From Leptobrachium leishanense (taxonomy: Eukaryota > Chordata > Amphibia > Anura > Megophryidae), in contig CM019064.1 of assembly GCA_009667805.1 (NCBI GenBank), forward strand, positions 382,244,549 to 382,308,548: DNA of 64,000 nt, written 5' to 3'. Under the pieces are notes generated by a model, which was not told the origin of the DNA, did no database searches, and saw only the letters and a program-made list of their open reading frames with translations. Within the stretch, counting starts at the first letter, position 1, and each line of letters starts with the position of its first letter. The translations under genes were made by a program, and so were the position numbers. Below, piece after piece: positions 24,559 to 35,190 of this stretch.

Positions 24559-24911
24559 GTAAAAAAATCAAAGAGTTCTCATGGACCAGTTAAAAGTTCA
24601 CAGGCAGAAAATTTCATATGTTCTTTAGTTACCATTGCTGCCTATCTTTCATTTATGTTCACTCTGTCCTTTCAGGTACTTGAGAAAATACCCAACTTGA
24701 AAAAGAAAGTGATATTTTCAGAAAATGATCAGTGATTTGTAGTTTGATATATTACATCTGGATTAATTTATCAGTTTCGAAGAGCTGGCTCGTCCTTGTT
24801 TCACCTTCCACACTCTGAAGGTTTCTCTTCTTATTTCTCCATTATATCACATTTATACTCACTCAATATGGCACCCCTATTAATGATCAAAATGTGAACA
24901 ACTTCTTGAAA
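24559..24911. other. unrecognised intergenic sequence
   Basis: No feature recognised. Confidence 0.45.
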
Positions 24912-25001
24912 TTACCGGCTGGATGGAGTAGAGGTAACATCACTGCTCTAGAATTGTGGAGACACAGGTTCAAATCCTGGCCAGAGAACCTCTCCAGTAA
25001 G

Positions 25002-25935
25002 CAGTGGCGTAGCGTGGGGGGGCAGGGGGGCCGTGGCCCCGGGCGCAGTTTTGTTAGGGGCGCATAATTTCTTTTGAAATTATGCGCCCCTAAAACTTGT
25101 GGCCCGACTGACCCGCTGGGCCCTCGGGTGCCACCAAGGGCCCGCGGGTTGAGGGGACCCAGATGCCGGGCAGCGGGAGTGCCTGCCCGGTCCTAAACAG
25201 TGAGTCCGTCCTGTTGAAGGGGAGGCGGCTGCGTGCAGGCGCAGGTCACGTGGTCCGTCTAATCAGGTGGTACTGAGTCTCTGTACCACCTGACTGGCCG
25301 GACCGCGTGACCTGCGCACGCAGCCGCCTCCCCTTCAACAGGACGGACTTGCACGCTGTTCAGGACCGGGGCGGGCAGGCACTCCCGCTGCCCGGGAGCT
25401 GGGGCAATATCCAGGTGAGAGCTGGGGCATATCCATGTGCTGGGGCAAATCCATGTGCTGGGGCAAATCCATGAGCTGGGGCATATCCATGTGCTGGGTC
25501 AAATCCATGTGCTGGGGCAAATCCATGAGCTGGGGCATATCCATGTGCTGGGGCAAATCCATGTGCTGGGGCATATCCATGTGCTGGGGCATATCCATGT
25601 GCTGGGGCAAATCCATGAGGTGCTGGGGCAAATCCATGAGGTGCTGGGGCAAATCCGTGAGCTGGGGCAAATCCATGAGCTGGCGCAAATCCATGTGTGA
25701 GCTGGGGCAAATCCATGTGTGAGCTGGGGCAAATCCATGTGTGAGCTGGGGCAATATTCATGTGTGAGCTGGGGCAATATTCATGTGTGAGCTGGCTGGG
25801 GCAAATCCATGTGTGAGCTGGCTGGGGCAATATCCATGTGAGAGCTGGGGCAATATCGATAACGTGTCCACAGGTTGGGGGGGGCGCACAATTCTTGGCT
25901 GGCCCCGGGCACTGACAACCCACGCTACGCCACTG
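25002..25935. mobile_element. hAT-ended element carrying a minisatellite
   Basis: Flanked by CCAGTAAG on both sides (24994-25001 and 25936-25943). Ends are CAGTGGCGTAGCGTGGG and its near-inverse CCACGCTACGCCACTG. GC-rich arms around 25010-25390 form internal palindromes (CGCCTCCCCTTCAACAGGACGG and its inverse near 25205-25345). Most of the right half is a minisatellite. Confidence 0.92.
25399..25860 (+). repeat. minisatellite, GGGGCAAATCCATGTGCT units
   Basis: Tandem units of 18, 21 and 22 bp (GGGGCAAATCCATGTGCT, with GAGGTGCT or GTGTGAGCT variants). Long open frames in all phases are products of the repeat. The same core, GAGCTGGGGCATATCCATG, makes up the array at 60640-61232 in an unrelated element. 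Confidence 0.92.
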
Positions 25936-26245
25936 CCAGTAAGTGTCCATGGGCAGTACACCTAACGGTACATACTCGCCACCCAGGACGTACTTGAAAA
26001 CGAGAGAAATCTCAATGTTTCCTTCCTGGTAAATTATATACTGTATATATACTGCTTACAAGGGTTGTGGTGGAGGACAAAAAGTGAGATAAAAAGCCTC
26101 CACACTATAATAAGTGTGTTTATTATTGCAGAAGCCACTTGCACATCACAGCAATTCAATGAATTGCATCCCAGAGATCCTGTGCCACATTCCCCATATG
26201 CAGCAAGGAATTCTGGGTAGGATATGCAAATGACATGTCTCACTT

Positions 26246-27110
26246 TGTCACGGATCCCCCTGATACTAGAGTGGTGGTCCCTATACGCAGGACACTCTCT
26301 ACCCTTCCGATCCTTAGAGTGGTCGGCACGACTAGACAGACTACTAGAATGGCAGTACAGAGCACATACAAGAGAGACGTCACGGATCCTTCTGCTTATC
26401 TGACTAGTGGTCCCTAGACGCAGGACACTCTCTACCCTTCCGATCCTTAGAGTGGTCGGCACGACTAGACAGACATAGAATGATACACAAGACCTTAGAA
26501 CAATTAGCTCTTCCCAAGACCCTAACAACAAGGGGTAGTCTGATGTGTGCTTAGGGTGCCACACAGACTGACCTCAATACCAGAATTAGAAGAGTTAATG
26601 CCAATACCAGGGGTTACGCACAGAATGGTTCGTTCGCCAATGCCAAGGATCATACACAGAGTGGTTCGTTCGCCAATGCCAGGGGTCATACACAGAATCG
26701 TTAGTTTGCCAATGCCAAGGGTCATACACAGAATCGTTAGTTTGCCAATGCCAAGGGTCATACACAGAATCGTTAGTTTGCCAATGCCAAGGGTCGTACA
26801 CAGAATCGTTAGTTTGCCAATGCCAAGGGTCGTACACAGAATCGTTAGTTTGCCAATGCCAGGGGTCATACACAGAATCATTAATTAGTCAAAATATACA
26901 AGAGCTCTGCGGGAAGTAACTACCACGTCAGGGCACCGGCGTCTCTGTGAGTCTGGGCTTTAAACCCGGCGGGTCTGCGTCTCGCCGCCAGGCCCCGCCC
27001 CCCGGCGTCCCACGTGTGCGGAAGCGCCCGCAATATCACTCGGCGCCTGGCCAGCGAGCAGCGAGGAAGCTGCTGCCAGGCGCCGGGGGGGTGCGGGGGC
27101 CACCGTGACA
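26246..27110 (-). repeat. 3' LTR of the gypsy element
   Basis: Identical in length and apparently in sequence to 31444-32308. It contains a duplicated roughly 130 bp segment (GCAGGACACTCTCTACCC in both units, 26290 and 26420) and about eight 36 bp tandem units (CACAGAATCGTTAGTTTGCC) at about 26600-26875. Confidence 0.95.
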
Positions 27111-27123
27111 GAACCCCCCCTCT
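27111..27123 (-). promoter_or_regulatory. polypurine tract
   Basis: On the minus strand AGAGGGGGGGTTC directly precedes the 3' LTR, the expected place and composition for the plus-strand primer of reverse transcription. Confidence 0.7.
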
Positions 27124-27178
27124 ACGGGCGGCCACTGGACGACCCCAGGAGCGCGGGGATGAGCCAAATAGAAAGCCC

Positions 27179-30100
27179 TCACCAACCGAGGAGCATGAAC
27201 CTCAGTAGCCGGGAGCCAAGAGCGATCCTCTGGACCGTAGCCCACCCAGTCAACCAAGTACTGAAGGACCCCCTAGAAACCCTGGCGTCCAGAATGGCCT
27301 CAACTTCAAACTCCTCCTCGCCCTCCACAGAGACAGGAGGAGGGGGGACACGGACCCTGGTGTACCGATTACACAAGAGTGGTTTTAAAAGGCTCACGTG
27401 GAACACATTGTGTATCCTGATATGGGAGGGCAGTGCCAAAGCATAGGAGACCGGATTGATTCGCCGCAGAATCTTATAGGGCCCTATGTATCTGGGTGCC
27501 AGTTTCATAGAGGGTACTAAGAGCTTGATGTTCCGTGAAGAAAGCCAAACCCTGTCCCCAACTTGATACACGGGTGCCGGCCTCCTGTGTCTGTCGGCCT
27601 TGATCTTCTGGATACCACTGCTATCCTCCAGTGCCCTTTTAACCCTTCCCCAAGTTTCTTTCAATGACGCTAAATGCTCATCCAGAGCAGGAATCGCGGT
27701 ATCAGGAAATGTAGCAGGGAGCACGGGAGGATCAAAACCGTAAACAGTGAAGAAAGGGGAATGTCCTGTGGCTTCGCTCACTGCACTGTTCAAGGCATAC
27801 TCTGCCCACGGTATCAGGTCTGACCAGATATCTTGTCGTTCGGATATGAAGCACCTGAGATATTTCTCTATATTTTGATTGGCTCGTTCTGCTGCTCCGT
27901 TGGTCTGGGGGTGATAGGCCGAAGAGAAGGATAGGTCTATCCCCACATTCTTGCAAAACCCTTTCCAGAATCTGGAGACGAATTGGGTCCCCCTATCAGA
28001 GACAATCCCAAGAGGAATACCGTGTATGCGGACCACATTGGTAATGAAAATGGGCACCAGTTCGGCTGCCGAAGGAAGTTTCCGAAGAGGAACATAGTGA
28101 CCCATTTTGGAGAATCGATCAATGACCGTGAGTATTACAGTATTCCCTTTTGACTCGGGTAACTCTACTATAAAATCCATAGCTAAATGCGACCATGGTC
28201 GTTCGGGGATTGGCAGAGGCTGGAGTAAACCAATGGGCGCTGTTTTGGGACTTTTATGTCTTGTGCACACCTCGCACACGGTTATGTAATCCTTAACATC
28301 ACGGCGCACCGTGGGCCACCAGAGGAGTTTACGTATACTAGACACTGTTTTGGTGATCCCCATATGCCCAGAGGTTTTGTTATCATGATAAAGTTTTAGT
28401 ACTTCTTCTCTTTCGTTCTCAGGTACAAAGAGTTTCGCAGGAGGTCTCCCCCCAGGAGCTGTACCCTGGGCGGTCTGCAATCTTAACATCAGAGGAGACG
28501 AGACACTAATCGTGGTAAGGGCTATAATCCTTTCCTGGGGTACAATGGGATGCTGATCTTGGATGTTATGTTCGTAGGATTCGTATTGTCTTGACAATGC
28601 GTCTGCTTTAATGTTTCTTGACCCAGGTCTATACGTGAGGACGAAATTAAAGCTTGAAAGAAACAATGACCATCTCGCTTGTCTGGCATTTAACCGTTTA
28701 GCGTCTCCAATGTACGTAAGATTCTTATGATCGGTTATGATGACAATGGGGTCCCTAGACCCCTCCAATAAGTATCTCCATTCCGTCAAGGCTGCGATAA
28801 CTGCTAACAACTCTCTATTTCCGATATCATAGTTCCTCTCTGCCGGGGACAACTTTCGGGAATAGAAGCCGCATGGATGCAAGGGTTTGTCGGGTGCCTC
28901 CCTTTGGGACAAGACTGCACCAAGACCTAGCTCGGAGGCGTCAACTTCAACCTGGAAAGGCAGAGCCGGATCTGGATGTCGGAGAACAGGGGCAGTTGTG
29001 AATGCCTGTTTAAGTGCCTCAAAGGCTTGACTGGCCTGGGGTGTCCATTTCTGATTCACCAGCCCTTTTTTAGTCATAGCCGTGAGGGGAGCTACCAAGG
29101 CCGAAAAGTTTTTAATGAACCTCCGGTAGTAATTAGTAAACCCCAGAAACCTCTGGATGGCTTTAAGCCCTTGGGGTAAAGGCCAGTCAAGAATCGCTGA
29201 GAGTTTTTTAGGATCCATTTGGAAACCCTCAGGGGTTATTATATACCCAAGGAAGTGCACTGTCTCTATGTCGAATAAGCATTTCTCTAGTTTACAATAT
29301 AACCCAGCCTTCAATAATCTCTTCAACACTTGTTGCACATGGACGTGATGGGTGTCCTTATCAGGAGAGTATATCAGGATGTCGTCCAGATATACTATAA
29401 CGAACGTTTGCAGAAAGTCCCTTAGGGTGTCGTTTATGAGGTCCTGGAAAACGGCTGGCGCATTGCATAACCCAAAGGGCATCACCAAGTATTCGTAATG
29501 CCCGCTACGTGTATTAAAAGCCGTTTTCCATTCATGCCCCTTCTTAACCCTGACCAGGTTGTACGCTCCGCGTAAATCAAGTTTCGTATAAATACGGGCC
29601 CCTTTTAATCGGTCGAACAATTCTGTTATAAGAGGTATTGGATATGCATTTCTTATGGTAATCCTATTCAAACCTCTGTAATCGATGCAAGGTCGCAGGT
29701 CACCCTCTTTTTTGGAAACGAAAAAGAAACCTGCTCCTGCTGGAGAGGAGGATCGTCTGATAAATCCTCGCTCTAGATTCTCCCTTATATATTCCTCCAT
29801 AATGTCGTTTTCCTTTTGTGACAAAGGGTATACGTGTCCTCTAGGAGGCATAGTACCAGGGAGCAACTCTATAGCACAGTCATAAGGGCGATGCGGTGGT
29901 AGGACCTCAGTCCTGGTTTTAGAGAACACCTCCTTTAGCGCCATATAACATTCAGGGACTTCGGTGGACAAAGGAGGTGCTGTAGCAATATTGAGGCTAC
30001 CAATCACATTAACCCTGCCCAGGCACTTTGACTGGCAACTAGGACCCCAACACTTTATATCTCGCTGGGCCCAATCAATCACCGGGTTATGCTCTATTAA

Positions 30101-31429
30101 CCATGGGAACCCAAGAACGACAGGACATGAGGGAGAGTCGATAATCTGGAATCGTATGGTTTCACGGTGCAGAACTCCTGTAGTCATGCATACATCAATA
30201 GTGTCGTGAGTGATATGGGGACATGACAGGGGTTTTCCGTCTATGGCTTCCACCATTAGAGGCCTCTCCTTTAGAACCAGAGGTAAGAGGTTTTTGGCGG
30301 CAAAACATCTGTCCATAAAATTACCTGAGGCTCCAGAGTCTAGGAATGCCTCAGTCTCGAGGTGAACCCCCTCCCAGATGAGGGAGATAGGTACCAGAAT
30401 CCGGGTTTTTTTTTTTTCATCGTCCACAAAGGAGGCATACAGAGAACCGATAACCTGGGTATTAGCTGTTCTTTGACCTGATTTGTTAGTCTCACCCCTG
30501 CTACCCCTGGGTCTCTGAGGACATTGAAGGCGGAAATGATCTGCCCCAGCACAATAAAAGCAGAGCCCCCTTTCTCTTCTGTGAGCTCTTTCTGCCTCTG
30601 AAATACCCGTTTTTCCTATCTGCATGGGTTCAACGGCCGGTACATCAGTCTTTGCGGTCTCCGGGTTGCCTGATGTAGTGGTGTGTCTGGGTACTAAGGG
30701 CAAAGGGGGCAGGACCCTTCTGGGTCTATCCCTGGGGTGTCTCCTTTCCCTGATTTGATCGTCCATGGCAATGCAGAAATCAACCAAATGATCCAGATGT
30801 TCTGGTAATTTTAAGGGAGCCAACTCAAACATAAAAGCCTCGTTCAGGCCTTCGGTAAAGGCTAGGGTTAAAACGTCGTTCGGCCAGTGTACCTCAGAAG
30901 ACAAAGTCTTAAACTCTATGGCATAGTCGGAGACCCTCCTATTACCCTGTTTGATGTGAAACAGGGATCTACCCGCATTGGTAGCCCTTCTAGAGGGATC
31001 AAAGGTACGTTTTAACTCGGAGGTAAAACCCTCATAGTCATAAATGATGGGTTTCTTATTCTCCCACAAGGGCGTGGCCCATAATAAAGCTTTTTCGGTT
31101 AGATGATTAATCAGATAGCCTACTTTGGCTTTATCAGACATACAGGACCCTGGATTGTTCTCGAACAGGATCTCGAGTTGGGTCAGAAAGCCCCGGCATA
31201 AGTTTGGTGTACCATCATAGCGTACGGGTGCCTTCATACTGAGCCTACATCCCTCGGGAGCGGCCGAACTGACCCTAGGCACTACTGGGTCTGGAGGGCT
31301 TGCAGTTCCAGAACTGGATCGATTTAACAGGGTTTGCAGGGCAAGAGCAATCTGGTCCATTCTATGGTCCTGCTCTTCTTGTCTGGCTGCAATACGGGTC
31401 AACTGATTAGAGAGGTCTGCGGGATCCAT
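27179..31429 (-). CDS. Gag-Pol polyprotein of the Ty3/gypsy element
   Basis: A single open frame of 1416 codons starting at the ATG 14 bases inside the 5' LTR. The upstream continuation into the LTR has no Gag features, so this ATG is preferred. In order: Gag with a helical start; CCHC knuckle CX2CX4HX4C at residues 290-303; protease DSG at 364-366; reverse transcriptase with LDLRGAY near 618 and YLDD at 680-683; RNase H acidic residues D830, E873, D900; integrase zinc site H1015, H1022, C1052, C1055; catalytic D1085, D1145, E1181; GPY motif near 1316. No internal stop. A one-base frameshift near residue 1387 garbles the C-terminal chromodomain, whose remainder is readable in another frame to about 27120. 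The enzymes look intact. Confidence 0.95.
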   Translation of the reverse strand: MDPADLSNQLTRIAARQEEQDHRMDQIALALQTLLNRSSSGTASPPDPVVPRVSSAAPEGCRLSMKAPVRYDGTPNLCRGFLTQLEILFENNPGSCMSDKAKVGYLINHLTEKALLWATPLWENKKPIIYDYEGFTSELKRTFDPSRRATNAGRSLFHIKQGNRRVSDYAIEFKTLSSEVHWPNDVLTLAFTEGLNEAFMFELAPLKLPEHLDHLVDFCIAMDDQIRERRHPRDRPRRVLPPLPLVPRHTTTSGNPETAKTDVPAVEPMQIGKTGISEAERAHRRERGLCFYCAGADHFRLQCPQRPRGSRGETNKSGQRTANTQVIGSLYASFVDDEKKKTRILVPISLIWEGVHLETEAFLDSGASGNFMDRCFAAKNLLPLVLKERPLMVEAIDGKPLSCPHITHDTIDVCMTTGVLHRETIRFQIIDSPSCPVVLGFPWLIEHNPVIDWAQRDIKCWGPSCQSKCLGRVNVIGSLNIATAPPLSTEVPECYMALKEVFSKTRTEVLPPHRPYDCAIELLPGTMPPRGHVYPLSQKENDIMEEYIRENLERGFIRRSSSPAGAGFFFVSKKEGDLRPCIDYRGLNRITIRNAYPIPLITELFDRLKGARIYTKLDLRGAYNLVRVKKGHEWKTAFNTRSGHYEYLVMPFGLCNAPAVFQDLINDTLRDFLQTFVIVYLDDILIYSPDKDTHHVHVQQVLKRLLKAGLYCKLEKCLFDIETVHFLGYIITPEGFQMDPKKLSAILDWPLPQGLKAIQRFLGFTNYYRRFIKNFSALVAPLTAMTKKGLVNQKWTPQASQAFEALKQAFTTAPVLRHPDPALPFQVEVDASELGLGAVLSQREAPDKPLHPCGFYSRKLSPAERNYDIGNRELLAVIAALTEWRYLLEGSRDPIVIITDHKNLTYIGDAKRLNARQARWSLFLSSFNFVLTYRPGSRNIKADALSRQYESYEHNIQDQHPIVPQERIIALTTISVSSPLMLRLQTAQGTAPGGRPPAKLFVPENEREEVLKLYHDNKTSGHMGITKTVSSIRKLLWWPTVRRDVKDYITVCEVCTRHKSPKTAPIGLLQPLPIPERPWSHLAMDFIVELPESKGNTVILTVIDRFSKMGHYVPLRKLPSAAELVPIFITNVVRIHGIPLGIVSDRGTQFVSRFWKGFCKNVGIDLSFSSAYHPQTNGAAERANQNIEKYLRCFISERQDIWSDLIPWAEYALNSAVSEATGHSPFFTVYGFDPPVLPATFPDTAIPALDEHLASLKETWGRVKRALEDSSGIQKIKADRHRRPAPVYQVGDRVWLSSRNIKLLVPSMKLAPRYIGPYKILRRINPVSYALALPSHIRIHNVFHVSLLKPLLCNRYTRVRVPPPPVSVEGEEEFEVEAILDARVSRGSFSTWLTGWATVQRIALGSRLLRFMLLGW

Positions 31430-31431
31430 TG

Positions 31432-31441
31432 GCCCTGACGT
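31432..31441 (-). promoter_or_regulatory. primer-binding site, predicted self-priming type
   Basis: Two bases inside the 5' LTR the minus strand reads ACGTCAGGGC. It does not start TGG as tRNA-primed sites do. It is perfectly complementary over 10 bases to GCCCTGACGT at 32132-32123, the predicted first bases of the element's RNA. Self-priming from the RNA 5' end is known in yeast Tf1 and proposed for vertebrate sushi-group elements. Confidence 0.75.
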
Positions 31442-31443
31442 AA

Positions 31444-32308
31444 TGTCACGGATCCCCCTGATACTAGAGTGGTGGTCCCTATACGCAGGACACTCTCTAC
31501 CCTTCCGATCCTTAGAGTGGTCGGCACGACTAGACAGACTACTAGAATGGCAGTACAGAGCACATACAAGAGAGACGTCACGGATCCTTCTGCTTATCTG
31601 ACTAGTGGTCCCTAGACGCAGGACACTCTCTACCCTTCCGATCCTTAGAGTGGTCGGCACGACTAGACAGACATAGAATGATACACAAGACCTTAGAACA
31701 ATTAGCTCTTCCCAAGACCCTAACAACAAGGGGTAGTCTGATGTGTGCTTAGGGTGCCACACAGACTGACCTCAATACCAGAATTAGAAGAGTTAATGCC
31801 AATACCAGGGGTTACGCACAGAATGGTTCGTTCGCCAATGCCAAGGATCATACACAGAGTGGTTCGTTCGCCAATGCCAGGGGTCATACACAGAATCGTT
31901 AGTTTGCCAATGCCAAGGGTCATACACAGAATCGTTAGTTTGCCAATGCCAAGGGTCATACACAGAATCGTTAGTTTGCCAATGCCAAGGGTCGTACACA
32001 GAATCGTTAGTTTGCCAATGCCAAGGGTCGTACACAGAATCGTTAGTTTGCCAATGCCAGGGGTCATACACAGAATCATTAATTAGTCAAAATATACAAG
32101 AGCTCTGCGGGAAGTAACTACCACGTCAGGGCACCGGCGTCTCTGTGAGTCTGGGCTTTAAACCCGGCGGGTCTGCGTCTCGCCGCCAGGCCCCGCCCCC
32201 CGGCGTCCCACGTGTGCGGAAGCGCCCGCAATATCACTCGGCGCCTGGCCAGCGAGCAGCGAGGAAGCTGCTGCCAGGCGCCGGGGGGGTGCGGGGGCCA
32301 CCGTGACA
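31444..32308 (-). repeat. 5' LTR of the gypsy element
   Basis: Transcribed leftward. With a start near 32132, U3 is only about 176 bp and the R-U5 portion about 690 bp. The 36 bp tandem units (about 31798-32073) and the duplicated 130 bp segment therefore fall in the transcribed leader. Confidence 0.93.
32123..32214 (-). promoter_or_regulatory. predicted U3 promoter and transcription start
   Basis: On the minus strand a CACGTG E-box (32214-32209) and a GGGGCGGGGCC GC-box (near 32200-32189) precede a TATA-like TTTAAA (32162-32157). Thirty bases downstream lies GCCCTGACGT (32132), the segment complementary to the primer-binding site. Spacing fits a TATA-directed start; this is inference from sequence. 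Confidence 0.6.
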
Positions 32309-32397
32309 CACTTTTATTCATCCTGGGTCTGTTATTACACAGAACACTAAAATCAATGCTATGCCATACTATGGCTTTCTAGCAGAGATAAGGTTTA

Positions 32398-32487
32398 TGC
32401 AACTGGTCAAAGCCACTCCTAGGACAGCGCTGTTTCGGGTTTGTTGGACCCTCATCAGCTAGGAGCTAGGCATGATGACCAGTTGCA
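32398..32487 (-). ncRNA. type I hammerhead ribozyme
   Basis: All core elements occur in order on the minus strand. Stem I strand CTCCTAG (32465-32459) is followed at once by CTGATGA (32458-32452); stem II is GGGT, a 7-base loop, ACCC (32451-32437); then GAAA (32436-32433); a minimal palindromic stem III CAGCGCTG (32432-32425); UC (32424-32423), the cleavage dinucleotide; and CTAGGAG (32422-32416), which pairs perfectly with the first strand. Stem I is extended by a further 12 bp perfect pair, TGCAACTGGTCA (32487-32476) with 32409-32398. Predicted cleavage lies between 32423 and 32422. Very short palindromic stem III is characteristic of PLE and retrozyme hammerheads. Confidence 0.88.
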
Positions 32488-32537
32488 GTGGATGCTTGGA
32501 CCCGTAGGGCAAATCAGTGCTTACAAGGGTTGTGGTG

Positions 32538-32587
32538 TGTATGTATATGTATATATATATGTGTATATATGTGTATATATATGTATA

Positions 32588-32625
<38 letters not shown>
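32538..32625. repeat. TATG/TA microsatellite
   Basis: Alternating GTATATGTATATATATAT units directly after the right 20 bp repeat of the hammerhead unit. A shorter ATATACTGTATATATAC tract precedes the left repeat at about 26036-26052. Confidence 0.9.
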
Positions 32626-32627
<2 letters not shown>

Positions 32628-33500
32628 ATTTTAACGTTTTGCTTATTGTAAATTTGAGGTAGAGTGTTATTTAAGAATTTTGTATCTGGTACTGAAATAT
32701 GTTTAGGTCAGGAATCTCGAGTGATAGAAGAAAAAAGCACTTTTTGTCTCTGTTTGTCTAATATTGAGATGTGCTGGCACCTCCGCTCATTTTCGCTCAT
32801 AGTTGTGTAAATGTTGAACCTGCTACACGAGATCATGTGGATTTATGATATATCCCTTCAGGCTTCAACCCTTAACACTTGCATGTATTCAGGCAACTTT
32901 CAAAGCCCTTGTGGAGTGTTCCTAGCATTTGGCTGCACAAGCATCTTCATTGTTTGCCATGGTTATGTATAATAGTGTATCACTTTAATGTGCAGTGGTT
33001 ACATTCGTTGTTTAAAGCAAGAACTAGTCCAGTTTCTAACTGTTTATGTAAGAGCCCCCAATATTCAATTTATAGTATTGTATTACAGAATCTCCAGCAA
33101 TTTGCAATCATTTTGCAATAATGCTTTAAAAAGCTTTGTTTTACGTAGCCATTCAGACATGAGCGCTGGTAAAGACTTAAACTCGGAATATTAAGGCCAA
33201 CCAAGACATACATATTTATAGGGAATTTTCACAAACCTCATTCTCTTTCCACAACATACTCTCACAGACTGACTTCCATCTCTCGCTCCCTCTGCTGTCC
33301 CAACAAACACTCCCCATCCACCCGCCCACCCAGGGCCGGTCCCTAATTTCAGCTCTCCTTTCCAGCTGCCTCCACTTCTCTCTCTAATTACTCTTACTAA
33401 GCCCAAACTTCTGGTCCTTCCCATGCAATCCATACAATTCTCTAATGACCACCAGTTTCACCTTCCCACTGCTCCCATTTGTTTCAGCTACCCCTGTCCC
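32626..33500. other. unrecognised intergenic sequence
   Basis: No gene recognised. Pyrimidine-rich between 33240 and 33480. Confidence 0.45.
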
Positions 33501-33504
33501 TTAA

Positions 33505-33680
33505 ATTGTAAGCTCTAGGGATGTATGCCTGCCTGAGCACTTGGTTTAAAGTGCTGTATTACCTGAACAGTTATCCTATGGGCATGGTTGCCTTTCCTCT
33601 TGTATCATGTACGTCTCCTGTTTGTGCTTCCCCATTATAAAGCACTATGGAATCTGTTGGCGCTGTATACGTACTTAGAA
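33505..33680 (+). repeat. LINE/SINE 3' tail-like fragment
   Basis: TTGTAAGCTCTAGGGATG followed by TATAAAGCACTATGGAATC and TGTTGGCGCTGTATAC parallels the tail of the LINE fragment at 6855-7670 (read in reverse), so it is probably an old 3' end of the same group. Confidence 0.55.
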
Positions 33681-35187
33681 CTGTAACTATATGATAACCT
33701 TACATCATGGAAGAGGATGAAAGCGATGTAATCACTTTTTTTTCTGCCAATTTTTGTCAAAAAATAGACATTATATATCTAACTAACTTATCTAGGAGAA
33801 GTACTAGAATTTTATTACCATTTCCTCAAACAAGACAAACATGGTCAACGGCACTGGATACATTCAATAAAAGTCATATTAACGACGCTTAGTTTGAATG
33901 CCAAAAACAACATGATAAAGTAAGGTTTAACAACCTTGTCCTTAAGCTTATACACTTGTTTCTGGGAACAAGAAGAACAACAACATTTGATATTGATGCA
34001 AAGAAGTCATAGGAAGCATGAAAATGGATTTGCAATAAAAGAAATAGGCTTCGTCAAGTGCAAACATCTAACACTAAAGCGCACCTTAATCCAAAATGTT
34101 CACATGTTTCTAGCACATTACCTCACTAAGTAAGTAGCAAACGGTGTGTGTGATGTTCCTTTTACAGCTGCTACTATATTGTATTCTGCTTAATGTGTTT
34201 TCACATATAATAGCCTTTGAGAGCACTTTTGAGTATTTCTTCACAGGTGAGCTTTCAGGTAAGTGGTTAATCCCCACATCATCTCTCCATTATTAACACC
34301 AGTCATAAATCTGAATAATAAACAAAAACACTCTTAAGCAATGCTTTAATCTTCTAGTCAAGTGGCATAGGTGATTTGCCATGTACCTTTTTATGAAAGA
34401 TGTGATCCCAGTTTCAATCCGTGTACAAGTAGCCACTGTGAGACAGCTCTGCATTATCCTGGCTGCGCCGGTGTTTACACTTGCCTAATTCCATTTCATC
34501 TGTATTATATTCTTCAAAAACATCACAATGCATTTCTAATCTCAAATTGTAGAAAGGCCATTTTATATCTGAAATAACTGGAAATAATGTTTGATAGGAT
34601 CCATGATTATGTTTATTAATCAATTTTTTGGAAAACCAAAATATGGACCAGGTACCAAAAAGGTGCCTGTCTTGCAAAAATTTTTTTAATAACCAATCAT
34701 TACTAAAGCTTAACATATATATATAAGTGCTTTTAACTATCAATAGAATCAAATAAAACATTAAAAAGTACACAATGAACTTTTTTATAGCAGTAATTGT
34801 CACTGAGAATTTTAAATGAGGATGTTGTCGTCACATTGTAATATATTATTGGATTCCCTTGTTGAGACATCTGTCACTACCTTGATCTGGCCCCCTGCCT
34901 CCTTGCCTGATCTCTTGTTTGAACCAAGATTACTGTTGTGACATTGTGGACTTTGTGCTGTACTCTTTCTTTGCACTCTGAACACAGTCACCCTGGATCC
35001 TTACATTCTCTTTGTGCTATTGCTATAAAATTACTTCAGTAGACAACATAGCATTAAAAGAGTTTACAAAGTTCCTAACAAAATGATTGTAGTGCACATT
35101 GGTAGAATAGATCAGGAACCAGCCCTCCAAAGTATTTATACCTCCTGAATGGGAGCACTGCAGTTGAGTACTAATTTCTACCAACAC
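33681..35187. other. unrecognised intergenic sequence
   Basis: No gene-like or repeat structure recognised; AT-rich. Confidence 0.45.
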
Positions 35188-35190
35188 TAA

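Larger units (their letters stand above)
24912..26031 (+). mobile_element. tRNA-derived SINE with LINE-type tail, split by a hAT element
   Basis: The head (24912-25001) has a B-box GGTTCAAATCC (24967-24977) and an A-box-like GGATGGAGTAGAGG upstream, as in tRNA-derived polymerase III promoters. After the hAT insert the SINE resumes at 25944 and ends CCAGGACGTACTTG then AATCTCAATGTTTCC and CTTCCTGGTAAA. This tail matches the 3' end of the LINE at about 24143-24200. Without the insert it is roughly 180 bp. Confidence 0.8.
26246..32308 (-). mobile_element. Ty3/gypsy LTR retrotransposon, Tf1/sushi-like, very young
   Basis: Two 865 bp LTRs (26246-27110 and 31444-32308) enclose one long Gag-Pol frame read on the minus strand. 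The 5 bp TSD CACTT is perfect (26241-26245 and 32309-32313). LTRs start TGTCAC and end GTGACA. The LTRs look identical by eye over their whole length, implying recent insertion. Integrase with GPY/F and chromodomain-like end places it among chromoviruses, and the primer site suggests the self-priming Tf1/sushi branch. Confidence 0.95.
26053..32537 (-). mobile_element. candidate retrozyme-like unit (about 400 bp) split by the gypsy insertion
   Basis: TGCTTACAAGGGTTGTGGTG occurs at 26053-26072 and 32518-32537. Removing the gypsy element and one TSD leaves about 397 bp from repeat to repeat. The unit holds a complete hammerhead motif on the minus strand (32398-32487). Known metazoan retrozymes are units of a few hundred bp with type I hammerheads, often in tandem, and are thought to be moved by PLE machinery. 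Classification is inference; it could instead be a PLE LTR fragment. Confidence 0.5.

Noticed and set aside
24912..25001. A tRNA gene
   Set aside because: A- and B-box-like sequences are present, but no cloverleaf with paired acceptor stem was evident and the LINE-type tail identifies a SINE.
25399..25860. A CRISPR array
   Set aside because: Contiguous tandem units without unique spacers, in a eukaryotic transposon context.
25335..25950. Long open frames in all phases (repetitive Trp/Pro/His-rich proteins)
   Set aside because: They follow from a minisatellite with unit lengths mostly divisible by three; open on both strands, no start context or known domain.
31444..31762. Extension of the Gag-Pol frame 111 codons into the LTR
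   Set aside because: The upstream part is LTR sequence also present in the 3' LTR; the ATG at 31429 gives a normal Gag start.
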